This document shows positions 1 through 8,512 of a stretch of DNA of 64,000 nt, piece after piece. The stretch is from NCBI GenBank assembly GCA_903878115.1, contig CAIRGO010000280.1:1-64000 (forward strand), in the 5' to 3' direction. Every line of letters starts with the position of its first letter. Positions within the stretch are counted from its first letter, which is position 1. The translations under genes were made by a program, and so were the position numbers. This stretch comes from Akkermansiaceae bacterium (lineage in GTDB: Bacteria; Verrucomicrobiota; Verrucomicrobiia; Verrucomicrobiales; Akkermansiaceae). The notes under the pieces are model-generated. The model did not search any database. It was given only the letters and a program-made list of their open reading frames with translations, and had not been told where the DNA came from.

Positions 1-382
1 CACACTGATTTCAGGAAATCAAGCAACCATCGATGCGCACAATGCAAAATTGTTAGATGATCCGATGACGGGGACCTTGGGTGAACTTGGTTTTGGTACG
101 CAGGTTCTGCCAGTCTCAGGTGCGGATATTCAGGATGAAAAGGTGCTTGGCACCTGCCACATGGCCACGGGACGTGATGACCATCTCGGCGGTGACATTT
201 TGCCATCGATGTTTAAAAAACATGAAAACTCGACGCATGATGACATCCTCTTTGCACCACATAAAACTCCCAATTTTAATATCAGCCAGGTGCGCATGAA
301 GCGTGGCGATCAGGAGGAGATTATCATCGAAAACTTCCGTCCCAGCCGCTATGTGATGAATGCTCTCACAGCAGAATCATAA
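1..382 (+). CDS. M29-type aminopeptidase, C-terminal part (partial)
   Basis: The frame is open from the first bases of the window, so only the C-terminal ~127 residues are seen. It carries GELGFGT, then DEKVLGTCHMATGR, a Gly-Gly pair and HDDILF. This order (N/GELGxGTN, EDExxxGTxHxAxG, HxDxV) matches the C-terminal metal-binding half of COG2309/M29 aminopeptidases, which cleave N-terminal residues using two metal ions. The His and acidic residues fit metal ligands of that family, but the N-terminal half is outside the window. No signal peptide can be judged. The methyltransferase gene follows 35 bases downstream on the same strand and may be co-transcribed. The family assignment rests on motif recall, hence moderate confidence. 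Confidence 0.55.
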   Translation, partial: TLISGNQATIDAHNAKLLDDPMTGTLGELGFGTQVLPVSGADIQDEKVLGTCHMATGRDDHLGGDILPSMFKKHENSTHDDILFAPHKTPNFNISQVRMKRGDQEEIIIENFRPSRYVMNALTAES

Positions 383-417
383 TTGATACTAAACTCATAG
401 TAGTAAGAGAGAAATTC

Positions 418-1164
418 GTGCCATCATCTAACATTTACGAGTCACCACGGTTACTCGATGAATATCTTCTTTTTCATTATGCGAAAGAATCAGAGATCTT
501 GCCCACGAGTGAAATTCCTTACCCCTCTGCGATGCGCGAGGCACTGGGCTTTACGCAGCGCACGGTAGGGCATTTCGACAACAAGCCTGTGGCGCATGGG
601 CTCGACCTTGGATGTGCCGTGGGGGCATCGACATTTGCCATGGCAGAGAACTGTGCTGCTGTGATAGGGATAGATTTCTCCCATGCCTTCATCAACGCCG
701 CTGATCGACTGCGTTGTGGCGAAGTCATTTCATTTCATCGCCATGATGAAGCGATGCTGCAGAAAATTCTTTCGACAAATGTGATCGCTACGGAATTGCG
801 CGAAAAAGTAAATTTCGAGCAAGGTGACGCGATGAATCTACGTGCAGATCTCGGGGGATTTGACCGTGTTCATGCCGCAAATTTACTCTGTCGATTGACA
901 AACCCTAACGATTTGTTAGAAAAATTTCCCTCGTTAGTTAAACTAGGTGGGGAGCTCATCATCGCCACGCCGTGCACGTGGTTACAAGAATTTACCCCGC
1001 CGCAACATTGGCCTGCACCTGATACTTTTTCTTGGCTACGGAAACAGTTAGAAAAAAATTTCACCTTAGAGCTTTCTACCCACGAGCCATTTCTGATTCG
1101 CGAGACGGCAAGGAAATTTCAGTGGTCGCTCTCGCAACTTACTAAGTGGAGAAGGCATGCATAA
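418..1164 (+). CDS. Putative 4-mercaptohistidine N1-methyltransferase (OvoA C-terminal-domain type)
   Basis: A 248-residue class I SAM-dependent methyltransferase starting at GTG 418. Visible signatures: N-terminal NIYESPRLLDEYLLFHY, SAM motif I DLGCAVGASTF (about residue 62-72), an acidic end of strand 2 in VIGIDFS, GDAMNL, AANLLCRL, and C-terminal TWLQEFTPPQHW and PFLIRETARKFQW. Together these match the methyltransferase that forms the C-terminal domain of OvoA, or stands alone, and methylates 5-thiohistidine (4-mercaptohistidine in the family name) in ovothiol biosynthesis. The sulfoxide synthase partner is not in the window; it would have to lie upstream of base 1 or elsewhere. The upstream M29 peptidase is only 35 bases away. 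A palindromic terminator follows. Function is inferred from family resemblance. Confidence 0.75.
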   Translation: MPSSNIYESPRLLDEYLLFHYAKESEILPTSEIPYPSAMREALGFTQRTVGHFDNKPVAHGLDLGCAVGASTFAMAENCAAVIGIDFSHAFINAADRLRCGEVISFHRHDEAMLQKILSTNVIATELREKVNFEQGDAMNLRADLGGFDRVHAANLLCRLTNPNDLLEKFPSLVKLGGELIIATPCTWLQEFTPPQHWPAPDTFSWLRKQLEKNFTLELSTHEPFLIRETARKFQWSLSQLTKWRRHA

Positions 1165-1196
1165 AAAAAGGGTTTCGCACTGCCATGCGAAACCCT
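1161..1196. terminator. Bidirectional intrinsic terminator
   Basis: A perfect 11-bp stem, AGGGTTTCGCA at 1169-1179 pairing with TGCGAAACCCT at 1186-1196, with a 6-base loop. On the plus side of the stem a run of seven A precedes it, so transcripts of the minus strand end in a U tract; the plus side has only a weak T-containing tail. It sits between two convergent genes ending at 1164 and 1224, as expected for a shared terminator. Confidence 0.85.
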
Positions 1197-1223
1197 CTCG
1201 TAAATTTTGCTAGTAAAGCGCTA

Positions 1224-2225
1224 TTATTTTTTCGGCATGATTGGCGATTCGTAGCCTGAGACATCAGTAGGTTTTACCTGCTTCACAAAGCCCGCGAACG
1301 AAAACGTCGATGGCTGGTAAGGCCCCACGAAATCGATGTTGAGATCGGCTTTGATTTTATCTTCCATGCCCATGGTCCAGAGTGCTCCATTGATCACCAT
1401 ACGGCGATAATTTGCGTCTAACATATCTTCTGATGCCCCCTGGGTGCTGTGAAATACGCGTCCTTTTTTGCCGGAAGTAGAAGTGTATTCGCGCGTCCAA
1501 GTGCAAGGCATAGGTGGCTTGCTATCGACAACTTTCGAGCTGGGATCCATGGACTCCATCGGTTGGCTGTTAGCGATTACCGTGAAATCTGCTGCTGCTT
1601 CGCCGACATAACCACCAGCTTGCACGTAGGCATGATCATTGACTCCGCGCAGAATGGGGTTTTCTTTTTGCGCGGGGATCAGTTGAATTTGGGTGGCTTG
1701 TTTATGATTCGTCCCGTAATGCCCCACCCAAGTATTGCCGAGAATTTGATGGCCGAATCCCTTTTCATAACCAGCGACTTTTGAATCGAAGCTATATTTT
1801 GCCGTTGTTTTTTTGGCGTTAATTTTGAAAGCATGCGAGGAGGTGCGCAATCCGCAAACCGGACCACCGCGGTTAATGTAATCGATGATCGGTTGCATTT
1901 GTTCCTCGGATGGATCGAGAAAACGAGCGAAGATGAAAAATAAATCCGCATCCTTCAATGCTTCCATGCCCGGGATGTTCGATGATCCCGCTTCGATAAA
2001 TCCATCTTTGTCTACGCCAAAAATCACTGTGCATTTGAAGCCGTGAGTTTTTGATAAAATACGTGCCAACGCAGGGCAAACCTCCTCGCTACGGTATTCG
2101 TGATCCGAGGCTAAAAATACAATATGCTTACCCTCGCCGATGCCCTTACCCCCAGGATAAACCACCTGAGCGGAAAGAAGCGAACAAGCCATCAAAGAAA
2201 AAACAGATAACATTCGTTTGGTCAT
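1224..2225 (-). CDS. Secreted ThuA-like domain protein
   Basis: About 333 residues. The ATG at 2225 is preferred over a longer frame to 2297 because it places a signal peptide (MTKRMLSVF, hydrophobic core, cleavage near SAQ) at the N-terminus. The body shows HIVFLASDHEYRSEE, then a DADLFFIF segment, a GGPVCGLRTSSHAF stretch and a VGHYGTNH segment, typical of the class I glutamine-amidotransferase-like ThuA fold that is abundant in secreted proteins of Verrucomicrobiota and Planctomycetota. ThuA-like domains are linked to sugar metabolism, but the reaction is unknown. It is followed by the bidirectional terminator and preceded by the non-coding hairpin cassette, so it appears to be a single-gene unit. 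Confidence 0.75.
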   Translation of the reverse strand: MTKRMLSVFSLMACSLLSAQVVYPGGKGIGEGKHIVFLASDHEYRSEEVCPALARILSKTHGFKCTVIFGVDKDGFIEAGSSNIPGMEALKDADLFFIFARFLDPSEEQMQPIIDYINRGGPVCGLRTSSHAFKINAKKTTAKYSFDSKVAGYEKGFGHQILGNTWVGHYGTNHKQATQIQLIPAQKENPILRGVNDHAYVQAGGYVGEAAADFTVIANSQPMESMDPSSKVVDSKPPMPCTWTREYTSTSGKKGRVFHSTQGASEDMLDANYRRMVINGALWTMGMEDKIKADLNIDFVGPYQPSTFSFAGFVKQVKPTDVSGYESPIMPKK

Positions 2226-2329
2226 AACGACATCATATTGGCTGTTTTTCAGAAGACGGCAATAGCAAAATTTATCAGGTTGCCACAGGGCGGTCAAGCC
2301 ATGAAAATGAAGACCCTTGGGAGCGATTC

Positions 2330-2625
2330 ATGCTTCACGCATGACGAGTGATGAGGTGTCCCCGAGGGCATACGGTTCCTGTTGGTGGCTCAACCCATGA
2401 CTGCGCTGACGCTTGTCATGGGCTTTTATGAGTTGTCCCTACTTCGCCCAAGGGCTGCGAAGGACAAGCCGCAAGGGACAACAGAGCGATGGAAAATCCG
2501 CTGCCAACACGTCCCTCGGGGACGATTGATAAAAGCCCACGACAAGCACGCTGCGTGCGCCGTCGTGGGGTTACGTCCACCATCCTCTTCTTCGTCCCTT
2601 GGGGACGATTCATTCGTAAAAGATC
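2330..2625. repeat. Hairpin-rich non-coding cassette (REP/BIME-like)
   Basis: This fills the 450-base gap between the ThuA-like and aminotransferase genes. Three hairpins occur in series: CCCATGAC 2394-2401 with GTCATGGG 2415-2422; GTTGTCCC 2432-2439 with GGGACAAC 2475-2482, enclosing CTTCGC 2442-2447 with GCGAAG 2457-2462; CCCACGAC 2536-2543 with GTCGTGGG 2562-2569, enclosing GCACG 2546-2550 with CGTGC 2554-2558. In addition GTCCCCGAGGG (2358-2368) is repeated inverted at 2513-2523, and a near copy CGTCCCTTGGGGACGATT starts at 2593. Short frames across it carry no recognisable protein. The architecture resembles mobile palindromic repeats (REP or BIME); an RNA role is possible. Other copies cannot be sought from this window. 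Confidence 0.55.
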
Positions 2626-2675
2626 ATTGCGTGTCAACTTTTTCCCTAGCTTGATCGCCGTTGCTTATCACCCAT

Positions 2676-3818
2676 TCACTGCGGCAAAACACTAACCAAT
2701 TTTTGCAACCCTGCCAGCATGACGGCGCGAGGGCAGGCGAAGTTGAAGCGGATGTGGCCTTTGCTGCCGAAGAATGCGCCGTCGGAGACAAAGATCCGTG
2801 CTTCTTTTTCAAAATGCTGCGCAGGATTTTCCCAATCGTAGGCGCGACAATCGATCCATGTGAGATAGGTGGCTTGGTTGTGATTGACATTCAGGCGGGG
2901 CGCGTGGGCGGCGAGGAATTGATGCATCACGGCTTGATTTTCGGCAAGATACGCGAGCATTTCCTGACGCCATGGTTCGCCACTGCGGTAGGCGGCTTCG
3001 CAGGCATAATAGCCAAAGGTATTGATCTCCGATTGCGTATGACCGCGGGCAGCGACGAAGCGACGTTTCAATGAGTCGTTGGTAATCACCGCATAGGCAA
3101 TACCAATGCCGGCGATGTTATAAGTCTTCGATGGCGATAGCAGGGTGATGATGCGATCATGAAAATTAGCAGGCAATGCATGACCACAGACGTGAGGCGT
3201 AGCGGTTTCATTGAAAATGATATCGCAGTGAATTTCATCAGAAATCATCACCAAGTCATGGCGTTCGCAAAAACCAGCGAGTTCAATCAATTCGGTGCGG
3301 GTGAAAACACGACCTAGCGGATTTTGCGGATTGCTGAGTAAAAATAGCCGGGTTTGCGGGGTGACCGCGGCTTCCATCGCAGCAAAATCGAAGGTCCATT
3401 GACCGTTGATTTTTCCATGAGGAATGCTGATCAGCTCGATGCTAGCGCCATCGTGGTGCACATTGAGAAATGGTGGGTAAGAGGGAGTGCAGGTCATGAC
3501 GGCCTCACCTGGACGGCAAAATGCTTTGACTGCGAGCGATAGCGCCGGCACCAGACCTCCGAGCCAGACGATCGCATCGGCATCGACTTCTACCTGATGT
3601 CTTTTGGCAAGGTAGTCTCGCGTGACATCGATCAAGCCTTGGTGCGCCTGGGCATAGCCGAAAACACCGTGCTCGGCACGTTTGATAATCGCTTGCGTGA
3701 TTTCAGGTGCGGTAAGGAAATCCATGTCGGCCACCCAAAAAGGATCGAGATCGGGACGGCGGTCGTATTTGATATTGCCGGTGCCACGGCGTGGAATGAT
3801 GGTATCGAAGTCGTACAT
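2676..3818 (-). CDS. MalY/PatB-family pyridoxal-phosphate C-S lyase or aminotransferase
   Basis: A 380-residue fold-type I PLP enzyme. Start at ATG 3818 (MYDFDTIIPRRGTGNIKYD) matches the typical N-terminus of MalY/PatB; a longer frame to 3971 has no family counterpart. Seen: PFWVADMDF near residue 27, SNPQNPLGR (162-170), SDEIHCD (193-199) and the Schiff-base lysine region SPSKTYNIAG with K231. Members cleave cystathionine or cysteine to pyruvate, ammonia and a thiol; some act as aminotransferases, and E. coli MalY is also a regulator. The substrate cannot be told here. It is divergent from the VWA gene at 3960, with about 140 bases between starts. A short AT-rich stretch follows the stop before the hairpin cassette. 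Confidence 0.85.
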   Translation of the reverse strand: MYDFDTIIPRRGTGNIKYDRRPDLDPFWVADMDFLTAPEITQAIIKRAEHGVFGYAQAHQGLIDVTRDYLAKRHQVEVDADAIVWLGGLVPALSLAVKAFCRPGEAVMTCTPSYPPFLNVHHDGASIELISIPHGKINGQWTFDFAAMEAAVTPQTRLFLLSNPQNPLGRVFTRTELIELAGFCERHDLVMISDEIHCDIIFNETATPHVCGHALPANFHDRIITLLSPSKTYNIAGIGIAYAVITNDSLKRRFVAARGHTQSEINTFGYYACEAAYRSGEPWRQEMLAYLAENQAVMHQFLAAHAPRLNVNHNQATYLTWIDCRAYDWENPAQHFEKEARIFVSDGAFFGSKGHIRFNFACPRAVMLAGLQKLVSVLPQ

Positions 3819-3959
3819 AACTGCTTGCACGCAGATCATGGTGTGCCAAAGCAAGTTTATCCAGTCTATTCTGTCCGATGAAAAATTGACATTTTTTTTT
3901 CTCTCGCCAAGTGAAGATGGCCTGAGTATTCTGAGTCCACGTGCGCGAGCACTTTTGTT

Positions 3960-5033
3960 ATGCAACCGCAATTAAAACTCACTCGTACTTCTTCCAAGTT
4001 AGCGGATCGTCAAATGATGGTTGAGAATGCTCTCGCCGCGCAACACAAGAAAGAGTCGATACAATCGATGATCGTAGCATTGGTGATTGTGGCATTAATC
4101 GGTGCGATTCTGGCACTGATTGCTATTTTGCCATCATTTCGTGAAACACAAGTGATCGTTAGCTACACTCCAAAAGTGATCAAAGAAGAAGCGCCAGATC
4201 GTCCTGCTGATATGGCCAAAGGGATGAAGCCAAAGCCTGCAAGTTCTAGCTCTGGTATGGCGCGCGTGATCGCGGCAAATGTTGCGGCTTCGATATCGGT
4301 TCCTGTTCCTGAAAATGTGGATCCTACTCGTCCATTTGGTATCGACGATGATTTCAATGCTGGCTTTGGCGCGGGTGATGGCGACGGCGACGGCGGCGGT
4401 GGTAGTTCCTTCTTCGGCACCAAACGCAATGGAAAACGCGTTGTTTACATCGTCGATTTTTCCCTTTCCATGGAATCTGATTGTCCCGGTGGAACGCGTA
4501 TTGCTCTTCTCAAAAAAGAACTAATCAATTCGATCTCGGGTCTATCGGAAAATATGAATTTTAACGTGATTTATTTTTCGCATCATGCATGGACGGATGA
4601 AACCCCAGGTCCGAATCAAGCGGATCAAGGATGGAATGGCTTGGGAACTGTGCCGATCGTTTCATGGAAACCTGCTTCAAAAGATGTCAAAAACGAAAGT
4701 ATTGCCAAAGTCACTAGCACCGCTCCTCAGGGAAATACTGGTTGGTACGCGCCCTTGAAAATGGCGTTTTCGATGATTCCACCTCCCGATATTGTTTACT
4801 TACTCTCCGATGGAGAGGCGAATGATAGCAATATGGCAATGGATCAAATTGAAACCATGAATTCCACGGGTATTCCGATCGATACCATTGCCTTTGAACT
4901 ACCGGGAACACCAGCGTATGAGCTAAGTGAAATTGCCAAAAAAACCGGCGGTAGTTTTGTTCTCTATTACGAAGGAAAACGGATCGGTGGCGAAGCTGCG
5001 AAAAAATTCACTGGCTCTGAATACGATAAATAA
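3960..5033 (+). CDS. Membrane-anchored von Willebrand factor A domain protein
   Basis: 357 residues. One transmembrane helix at about 37-58 follows a charged N-terminus, so the bulk is predicted periplasmic. A linker (about 65-150) is Pro/Lys/Ser-rich and ends in a Gly/Asp run (GDGDGDGGGG). A VWA domain begins near residue 160: VVYIVDFSLSMES gives the MIDAS DxSxS (D166, S168, S170), and LLSDGEAND supplies a further acidic metal site. VWA domains bind protein partners through a divalent metal. No partner is evident: the neighbours are a lyase (divergent) and an oxidoreductase (convergent, 14 bases away). The N-terminal helix plus Gly-rich linker suggests a tethered adhesion or assembly factor, which is inference. 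Confidence 0.75.
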   Translation: MQPQLKLTRTSSKLADRQMMVENALAAQHKKESIQSMIVALVIVALIGAILALIAILPSFRETQVIVSYTPKVIKEEAPDRPADMAKGMKPKPASSSSGMARVIAANVAASISVPVPENVDPTRPFGIDDDFNAGFGAGDGDGDGGGGSSFFGTKRNGKRVVYIVDFSLSMESDCPGGTRIALLKKELINSISGLSENMNFNVIYFSHHAWTDETPGPNQADQGWNGLGTVPIVSWKPASKDVKNESIAKVTSTAPQGNTGWYAPLKMAFSMIPPPDIVYLLSDGEANDSNMAMDQIETMNSTGIPIDTIAFELPGTPAYELSEIAKKTGGSFVLYYEGKRIGGEAAKKFTGSEYDK

Positions 5034-5047
5034 TTGTTGTTTCAGAA

Positions 5048-6040
5048 TCACTCACTGGACGCCATCGTCAGCACAATTTTTCCTAACGCTTTTCCAGATT
5101 CGATAAGTCCATGTGCGGCAGCCAGCGAGCTTGTCGATACGATACCCGCAGGCTGATGCATGGTGTGTTGAATTTTTCCTGCATCCACGAGCGCAGCGAG
5201 GTCTCGCAAAATTTCCCCTTGCCGATGCATGTCGGATGTTTGGTAGCGGGATCTGGCGAACATGAATTCCCAATGGATCGAAACACATTTCGCTTTTAAT
5301 GGATCGCCTAAGCGCAATTCTTTCCTCGGTTCGACAATCAACAGCATGGCCCCCTGTGGCGCGATCCATTCGCCCATCTTCTCCCAATAAGCTTCCGTAT
5401 TCACAAAATTGGCGATGTAGTCAAAGCTCACCGAGGCTACCATGTTTTGTGAATGATCGATCACTGCGTCTGCGCCCAAACGTCGGCACCAATCAGCCGA
5501 TTCTTTGCGCGATGCGGTGGCGGTAACATGAAGACCTGCGAGCTTGGCGAGTTGGATAGCGATAGATCCCACCCCGCCGGCACCGCCGATGATCAAGAGC
5601 GATTTGCCAGAGCTCACTCGCATGCGATCATGCAGTCCTTCCCAAGCAGTCAGTGCCGTTAGGGGAAGTGAAGCTGCTTCTGCAAAGCTGAGTGATTTGG
5701 GCTTGTGGGCGATGATGCGATGGTCAACGCATTGAAACTCTGCATAACATCCAGGGCGGGAAATGTCGCCTGCGTAATAGACTTCGTCTCCAATCTGAAA
5801 ACCTAACACATCTTTGCCGATCGCAGTGATGACTCCGCTGGCATCCCAACCGAGAATTTTTACGGGATCCTGCCAAGTGTGCTGCATGGCGCGTACTTTC
5901 GTATCCACGGGATTGATGGCAATGGCGCGGATCTGCACCAGCACATCGCGAGGTCCTGGTGTGGGTGTGGGCAGTTCTTCTTTAATAAAACAATCATCTG
6001 CCGTTACTTCAAGAAATTGTCTTACTCCATAAACATTCAT
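5048..6040 (-). CDS. Zinc-independent quinone oxidoreductase-like (MDR superfamily) dehydrogenase
   Basis: 330 residues from ATG 6040 (MNVYGVRQF). It shows the GroES-like N-terminal half (RDVLVQIRAIAINPVDTKVR), then GWDASGVITAIG, and the Rossmann NAD(P)-binding motif LLIIGGAGGVGSIAIQLAKLAGL, followed by the AFE-type segment LGADAVIDHS. The catalytic zinc cysteine is absent, as in quinone oxidoreductases of the zinc-type ADH-like family (adh_fam_1 type). It probably reduces quinones or enones with NADPH in the cytoplasm. Just upstream of the start, CGCCGT (6041-6046) and ACGGCG (6062-6067) form a small inverted repeat that covers the ribosome-binding region and could be an operator or a chance palindrome. 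A longer start at 6076 is possible. Confidence 0.8.
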   Translation of the reverse strand: MNVYGVRQFLEVTADDCFIKEELPTPTPGPRDVLVQIRAIAINPVDTKVRAMQHTWQDPVKILGWDASGVITAIGKDVLGFQIGDEVYYAGDISRPGCYAEFQCVDHRIIAHKPKSLSFAEAASLPLTALTAWEGLHDRMRVSSGKSLLIIGGAGGVGSIAIQLAKLAGLHVTATASRKESADWCRRLGADAVIDHSQNMVASVSFDYIANFVNTEAYWEKMGEWIAPQGAMLLIVEPRKELRLGDPLKAKCVSIHWEFMFARSRYQTSDMHRQGEILRDLAALVDAGKIQHTMHQPAGIVSTSSLAAAHGLIESGKALGKIVLTMASSE

Positions 6041-6102
6041 CGCCGTCCATGATTCACATGAACGGCGATAGAGCAATGATCAATTTTCTGGAATGAGTAA
6101 AA

Positions 6103-6558
6103 TCAATCCATGTCTTTCTTTTCCAAGGCAGCCTTCAGATGCGCCAAAAACTTCTCCGTACTAGGATGTTCTGAGGCAAAAAAACGATTGAACTCTTTGC
6201 CTTCTGAATTGAGTAAAATCACGGTAGGATATCCTGTGATTTTAAATTTCTCTGCGGTTGGTTGATTTTTTTTCGCCAATTCTTTGTCTGCTTTAGGGAA
6301 GTCCAGTTCCACAAGGATGTAGTCTTTCGATGCGGCATCAACGAATTCTTTTTTTGAGAAAACATTCTTGCGCATCATCATGCAAGGTGGGCACCAATCG
6401 GAACCGGTGAATTCTACAAGTATTGCTTTCTTTTCTTTTTTCGCCTGCTCCATGGCTTTGTCCAAGTCAGTGGACCAGCCCTCGAGTTCAGCGGAAGCAA
6501 TGCCTACAACGGCAAGAGCGGAAACAACGGTAACGAACAATTTACGAAATGTTTTCAT
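6103..6558 (-). CDS. Secreted thioredoxin-like protein
   Basis: 151 residues from ATG 6558. A Sec signal peptide (MKTFRKLFVTVVSALAVVGIASA) precedes a thioredoxin-fold domain. The active site is WCPPC (W55, C56, C59) within EFTGSDWCPPCMMM, and the cis-proline loop is TGYPTVILL. The KKAILVEFTGSDWC pattern is that of periplasmic thioredoxin_7-type reductases. It likely reduces or isomerises disulfides, or keeps cytochrome or outer-membrane protein cysteines reduced, in the periplasm. It is divergent from rdgB with about 80 bases between starts, and it is followed after 62 bases by the start of the oxidoreductase gene on the same strand, so the two may share a transcript. Confidence 0.85.
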   Translation of the reverse strand: MKTFRKLFVTVVSALAVVGIASAELEGWSTDLDKAMEQAKKEKKAILVEFTGSDWCPPCMMMRKNVFSKKEFVDAASKDYILVELDFPKADKELAKKNQPTAEKFKITGYPTVILLNSEGKEFNRFFASEHPSTEKFLAHLKAALEKKDMD

Positions 6559-6636
6559 CGTCTGGTGAGCGAAAGCGTCGCAGAATTTTGTGTAAAAATA
6601 TTCGCCAATGTCAATTTGCGATGACAATCTCCCCGC

Positions 6637-7242
6637 ATGCAAGCACTCACACCATTGATCATCGCCACCCGCAATCCACATAAAACCATGGAAATTCGTG
6701 AAATGATTGCGACGCAATACGAGGTGCTCGATGCCACGAATTTTTCCGATTGGCCGGAAGTGGAGGAAACGGGTACGACATTTCTCGAAAACGCCACCCT
6801 GAAGGCCGTGGCGATTAGCCAGTGTGTCGATGGTATCGTGCTGGCCGATGATTCGGGATTGATCGTGGATGGGCTCGATGGTGCTCCTGGTGTGTGGTCA
6901 TCTAGTTACGGCGGCGAAGAAGGCAATCATGCCAAAAACAATCAACGCTTGTTGTTAGAAATGACGGATGTGCCCGAAGCAAAACGCAGTGCTAGGTTTG
7001 CCTGCACCATGGTGTTGGCGCAGGGTGGTCGCGTATTGGCGGATTTTCAGGGGATGGTAGAAGGTCGTATTTTGCATGATCTATCCGGGGTGGAGGGCTT
7101 TGGTTACGATCCACTATTTGCTCCGCTCGGTTATGATCGGTCATTCGCGGAACTGGGCAGCGAAATCAAAAATACACTCAGTCATCGCGCCGCAGCATTG
7201 CAGCAAGTCATCGCTTGGCTTTCTTCTGGAAATCCTTTATAA
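6637..7242 (+). CDS. rdgB: XTP/dITP diphosphatase (RdgB/HAM1 family)
   Basis: 201 residues, the usual family length. Motifs: IIATRNPHKTMEI at the N-terminus (substrate loop), FLENATLKA, ADDSGLIVDGLDGAPGVWSS (metal-binding acidic pair and SGL loop), GVEGFGYDPLF and a C-terminal SHRAAALQQ. This enzyme hydrolyses non-canonical purine triphosphates (ITP, dITP, XTP) to monophosphates, keeping them out of DNA and RNA. It is followed 9 bases later by the NlpC/P60-like gene, suggesting an operon. The start is ATG 6637, which directly opens the conserved N-terminal strand. Confidence 0.92.
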   Translation: MQALTPLIIATRNPHKTMEIREMIATQYEVLDATNFSDWPEVEETGTTFLENATLKAVAISQCVDGIVLADDSGLIVDGLDGAPGVWSSSYGGEEGNHAKNNQRLLLEMTDVPEAKRSARFACTMVLAQGGRVLADFQGMVEGRILHDLSGVEGFGYDPLFAPLGYDRSFAELGSEIKNTLSHRAAALQQVIAWLSSGNPL

Positions 7243-7251
7243 TCACCGCCT

Positions 7252-7764
7252 ATGCGTATTGTGACATTTTTTTGCTTAGTAATTTTTTCTTTGTGCCAAA
7301 GCGCGTGCTTCCAAGTGAAAGCGAAAGAGCCTGTCGTCTATAAATTTGAACATGGACGCACAGCACTATTGCGTGATGGTCTCGCCTATGCTCCGAAAAA
7401 CGCGCCAAAGGCTGTGATCAAGGCAATCGCTGCAGGCAATCGACTGCAGGGAAAACCATACAAATGGGGCGGTGGACATGCCTGTTTTAATGATACGGGC
7501 TATGATTGCTCGGGGACCTGCTCGTATGTGCTGCGCGAGGCTGGGTTGATCAATGGTTGCCTTACTTCGCGTGGATTTCTCGACTTTGGAAAACGTGGCG
7601 AAGGAAAATGGATCACGCTATATTCGCGTAACGGTCATGTTTTCATGACTGTCGCTGGACTGCGTTTAGATACTGGTGGTGATGGTTCACACTCGGGACC
7701 CAAGTGGAAGCCGTGGCGTCGTGGCGTGGGCGGTTATATCATGCGTCATCCATCTGGATACTAA
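7252..7764 (+). CDS. Secreted NlpC/P60-like cysteine hydrolase
   Basis: 170 residues. The N-terminus is a signal sequence (hydrophobic VTFFCLVIFSLC ending at a Cys near residue 19; it is not a canonical lipobox). The C-terminal domain has YKWGGGHACFNDTGYDCSGTCSY, with the predicted catalytic Cys at 86 in DCSG, and GHVFMTVAG with the predicted His at 129. This is the papain-like NlpC/P60 arrangement found in peptidoglycan endopeptidases, although the domain is short and no SH3 or LysM module is present. A role in cutting cell-wall peptides is inferred. Its last 26 bases overlap the end of the convergent HAD gene. Confidence 0.75.
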   Translation: MRIVTFFCLVIFSLCQSACFQVKAKEPVVYKFEHGRTALLRDGLAYAPKNAPKAVIKAIAAGNRLQGKPYKWGGGHACFNDTGYDCSGTCSYVLREAGLINGCLTSRGFLDFGKRGEGKWITLYSRNGHVFMTVAGLRLDTGGDGSHSGPKWKPWRRGVGGYIMRHPSGY

Positions 7765-8404
7765 ACTCCGCGACGACTTCTGCGAGTGATCCCCAGATGC
7801 GGTCAGCTTGGGAGAAATCCAAGCAGTTAGTCACACGATTTGGCACCGCCCACACTGGCATCGATGCCGCATGGGCGGAAATCACGCCATTGAGTGAATC
7901 TTCGATCACTAAGCAATGAGCAGGATTGAGGGAAAATCTATGCGCGGCAGCAAGATAGAGATCAGGTGCTGGTTTGATGTGAGGTGCATCACCTCGACAA
8001 ATCACATGGTCAAAATACCGAGTGAGATGCAGTTTGTCTAACCAGCCGTCCACCCAATGATGTGAGGAACTCGATACCACCGCGCAGGGGATTTGATGAG
8101 CCGTAAGCAAATCTAACAAATCAATCACGCCAGGCATGGCTCCCTCTTCCGATAACTCGGCGACGATTTCTTGTTGTCGCAGTTTGTCTAACATATTCCA
8201 ATCGAATTGTTTTCCCGTCAATTCTTCCAAGTAGGTTTTCGGCGACCACGTGGCAAAATCACTGCCGATACAGCGGGTGTAGATCGATAGCGGCAATTCC
8301 TGTCCCTCATGGGTAAAGCAATTTTTCCATGACTGGTAGATCGCCCACTCGGTATCCACCAAGATGCCATCAAAATCAAATAATACCGCGCTGACGTTCT
8401 TCAC
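7739..8404 (-). CDS. HAD-superfamily phosphatase / beta-phosphoglucomutase-like
   Basis: 221 residues if begun at GTG 8404, which has GGAG shortly upstream and leads directly into VKNVSAVLFDFDGILVDTEW. An upstream ATG at 8443 is the alternative. HAD motif I is DFDGILVD, motif II is in CAVVSSSSHHWV, and motif III/IV is KPAPDLYLAAAHRF plus VIEDSLNGVISA. The cap position matches subfamily I-A (beta-phosphoglucomutase, phosphoglycolate phosphatase, sugar-phosphate phosphatases). Substrate unknown. The stop overlaps the convergent NlpC gene by 26 bases, and the start is about 110 bases from the divergent CDF transporter. Confidence 0.85.
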   Translation of the reverse strand: MKNVSAVLFDFDGILVDTEWAIYQSWKNCFTHEGQELPLSIYTRCIGSDFATWSPKTYLEELTGKQFDWNMLDKLRQQEIVAELSEEGAMPGVIDLLDLLTAHQIPCAVVSSSSHHWVDGWLDKLHLTRYFDHVICRGDAPHIKPAPDLYLAAAHRFSLNPAHCLVIEDSLNGVISAHAASMPVWAVPNRVTNCLDFSQADRIWGSLAEVVAEFSIQMDDA

Positions 8405-8512
8405 TCGCTCCGTGTGCCAAGATATGTCGCCCTTGGCAAACAAAACATTTCTCGCGCTCTGGTCTTGCTAAATGAATCATCGGTGTTCAGAGTGCTGCTA
8501 CGATCGATCGCA

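Noticed and set aside
2382-2695. Several short frames in the hairpin cassette
   Set aside because: They are imposed by the repeated palindromes, have no start context and no family resemblance.
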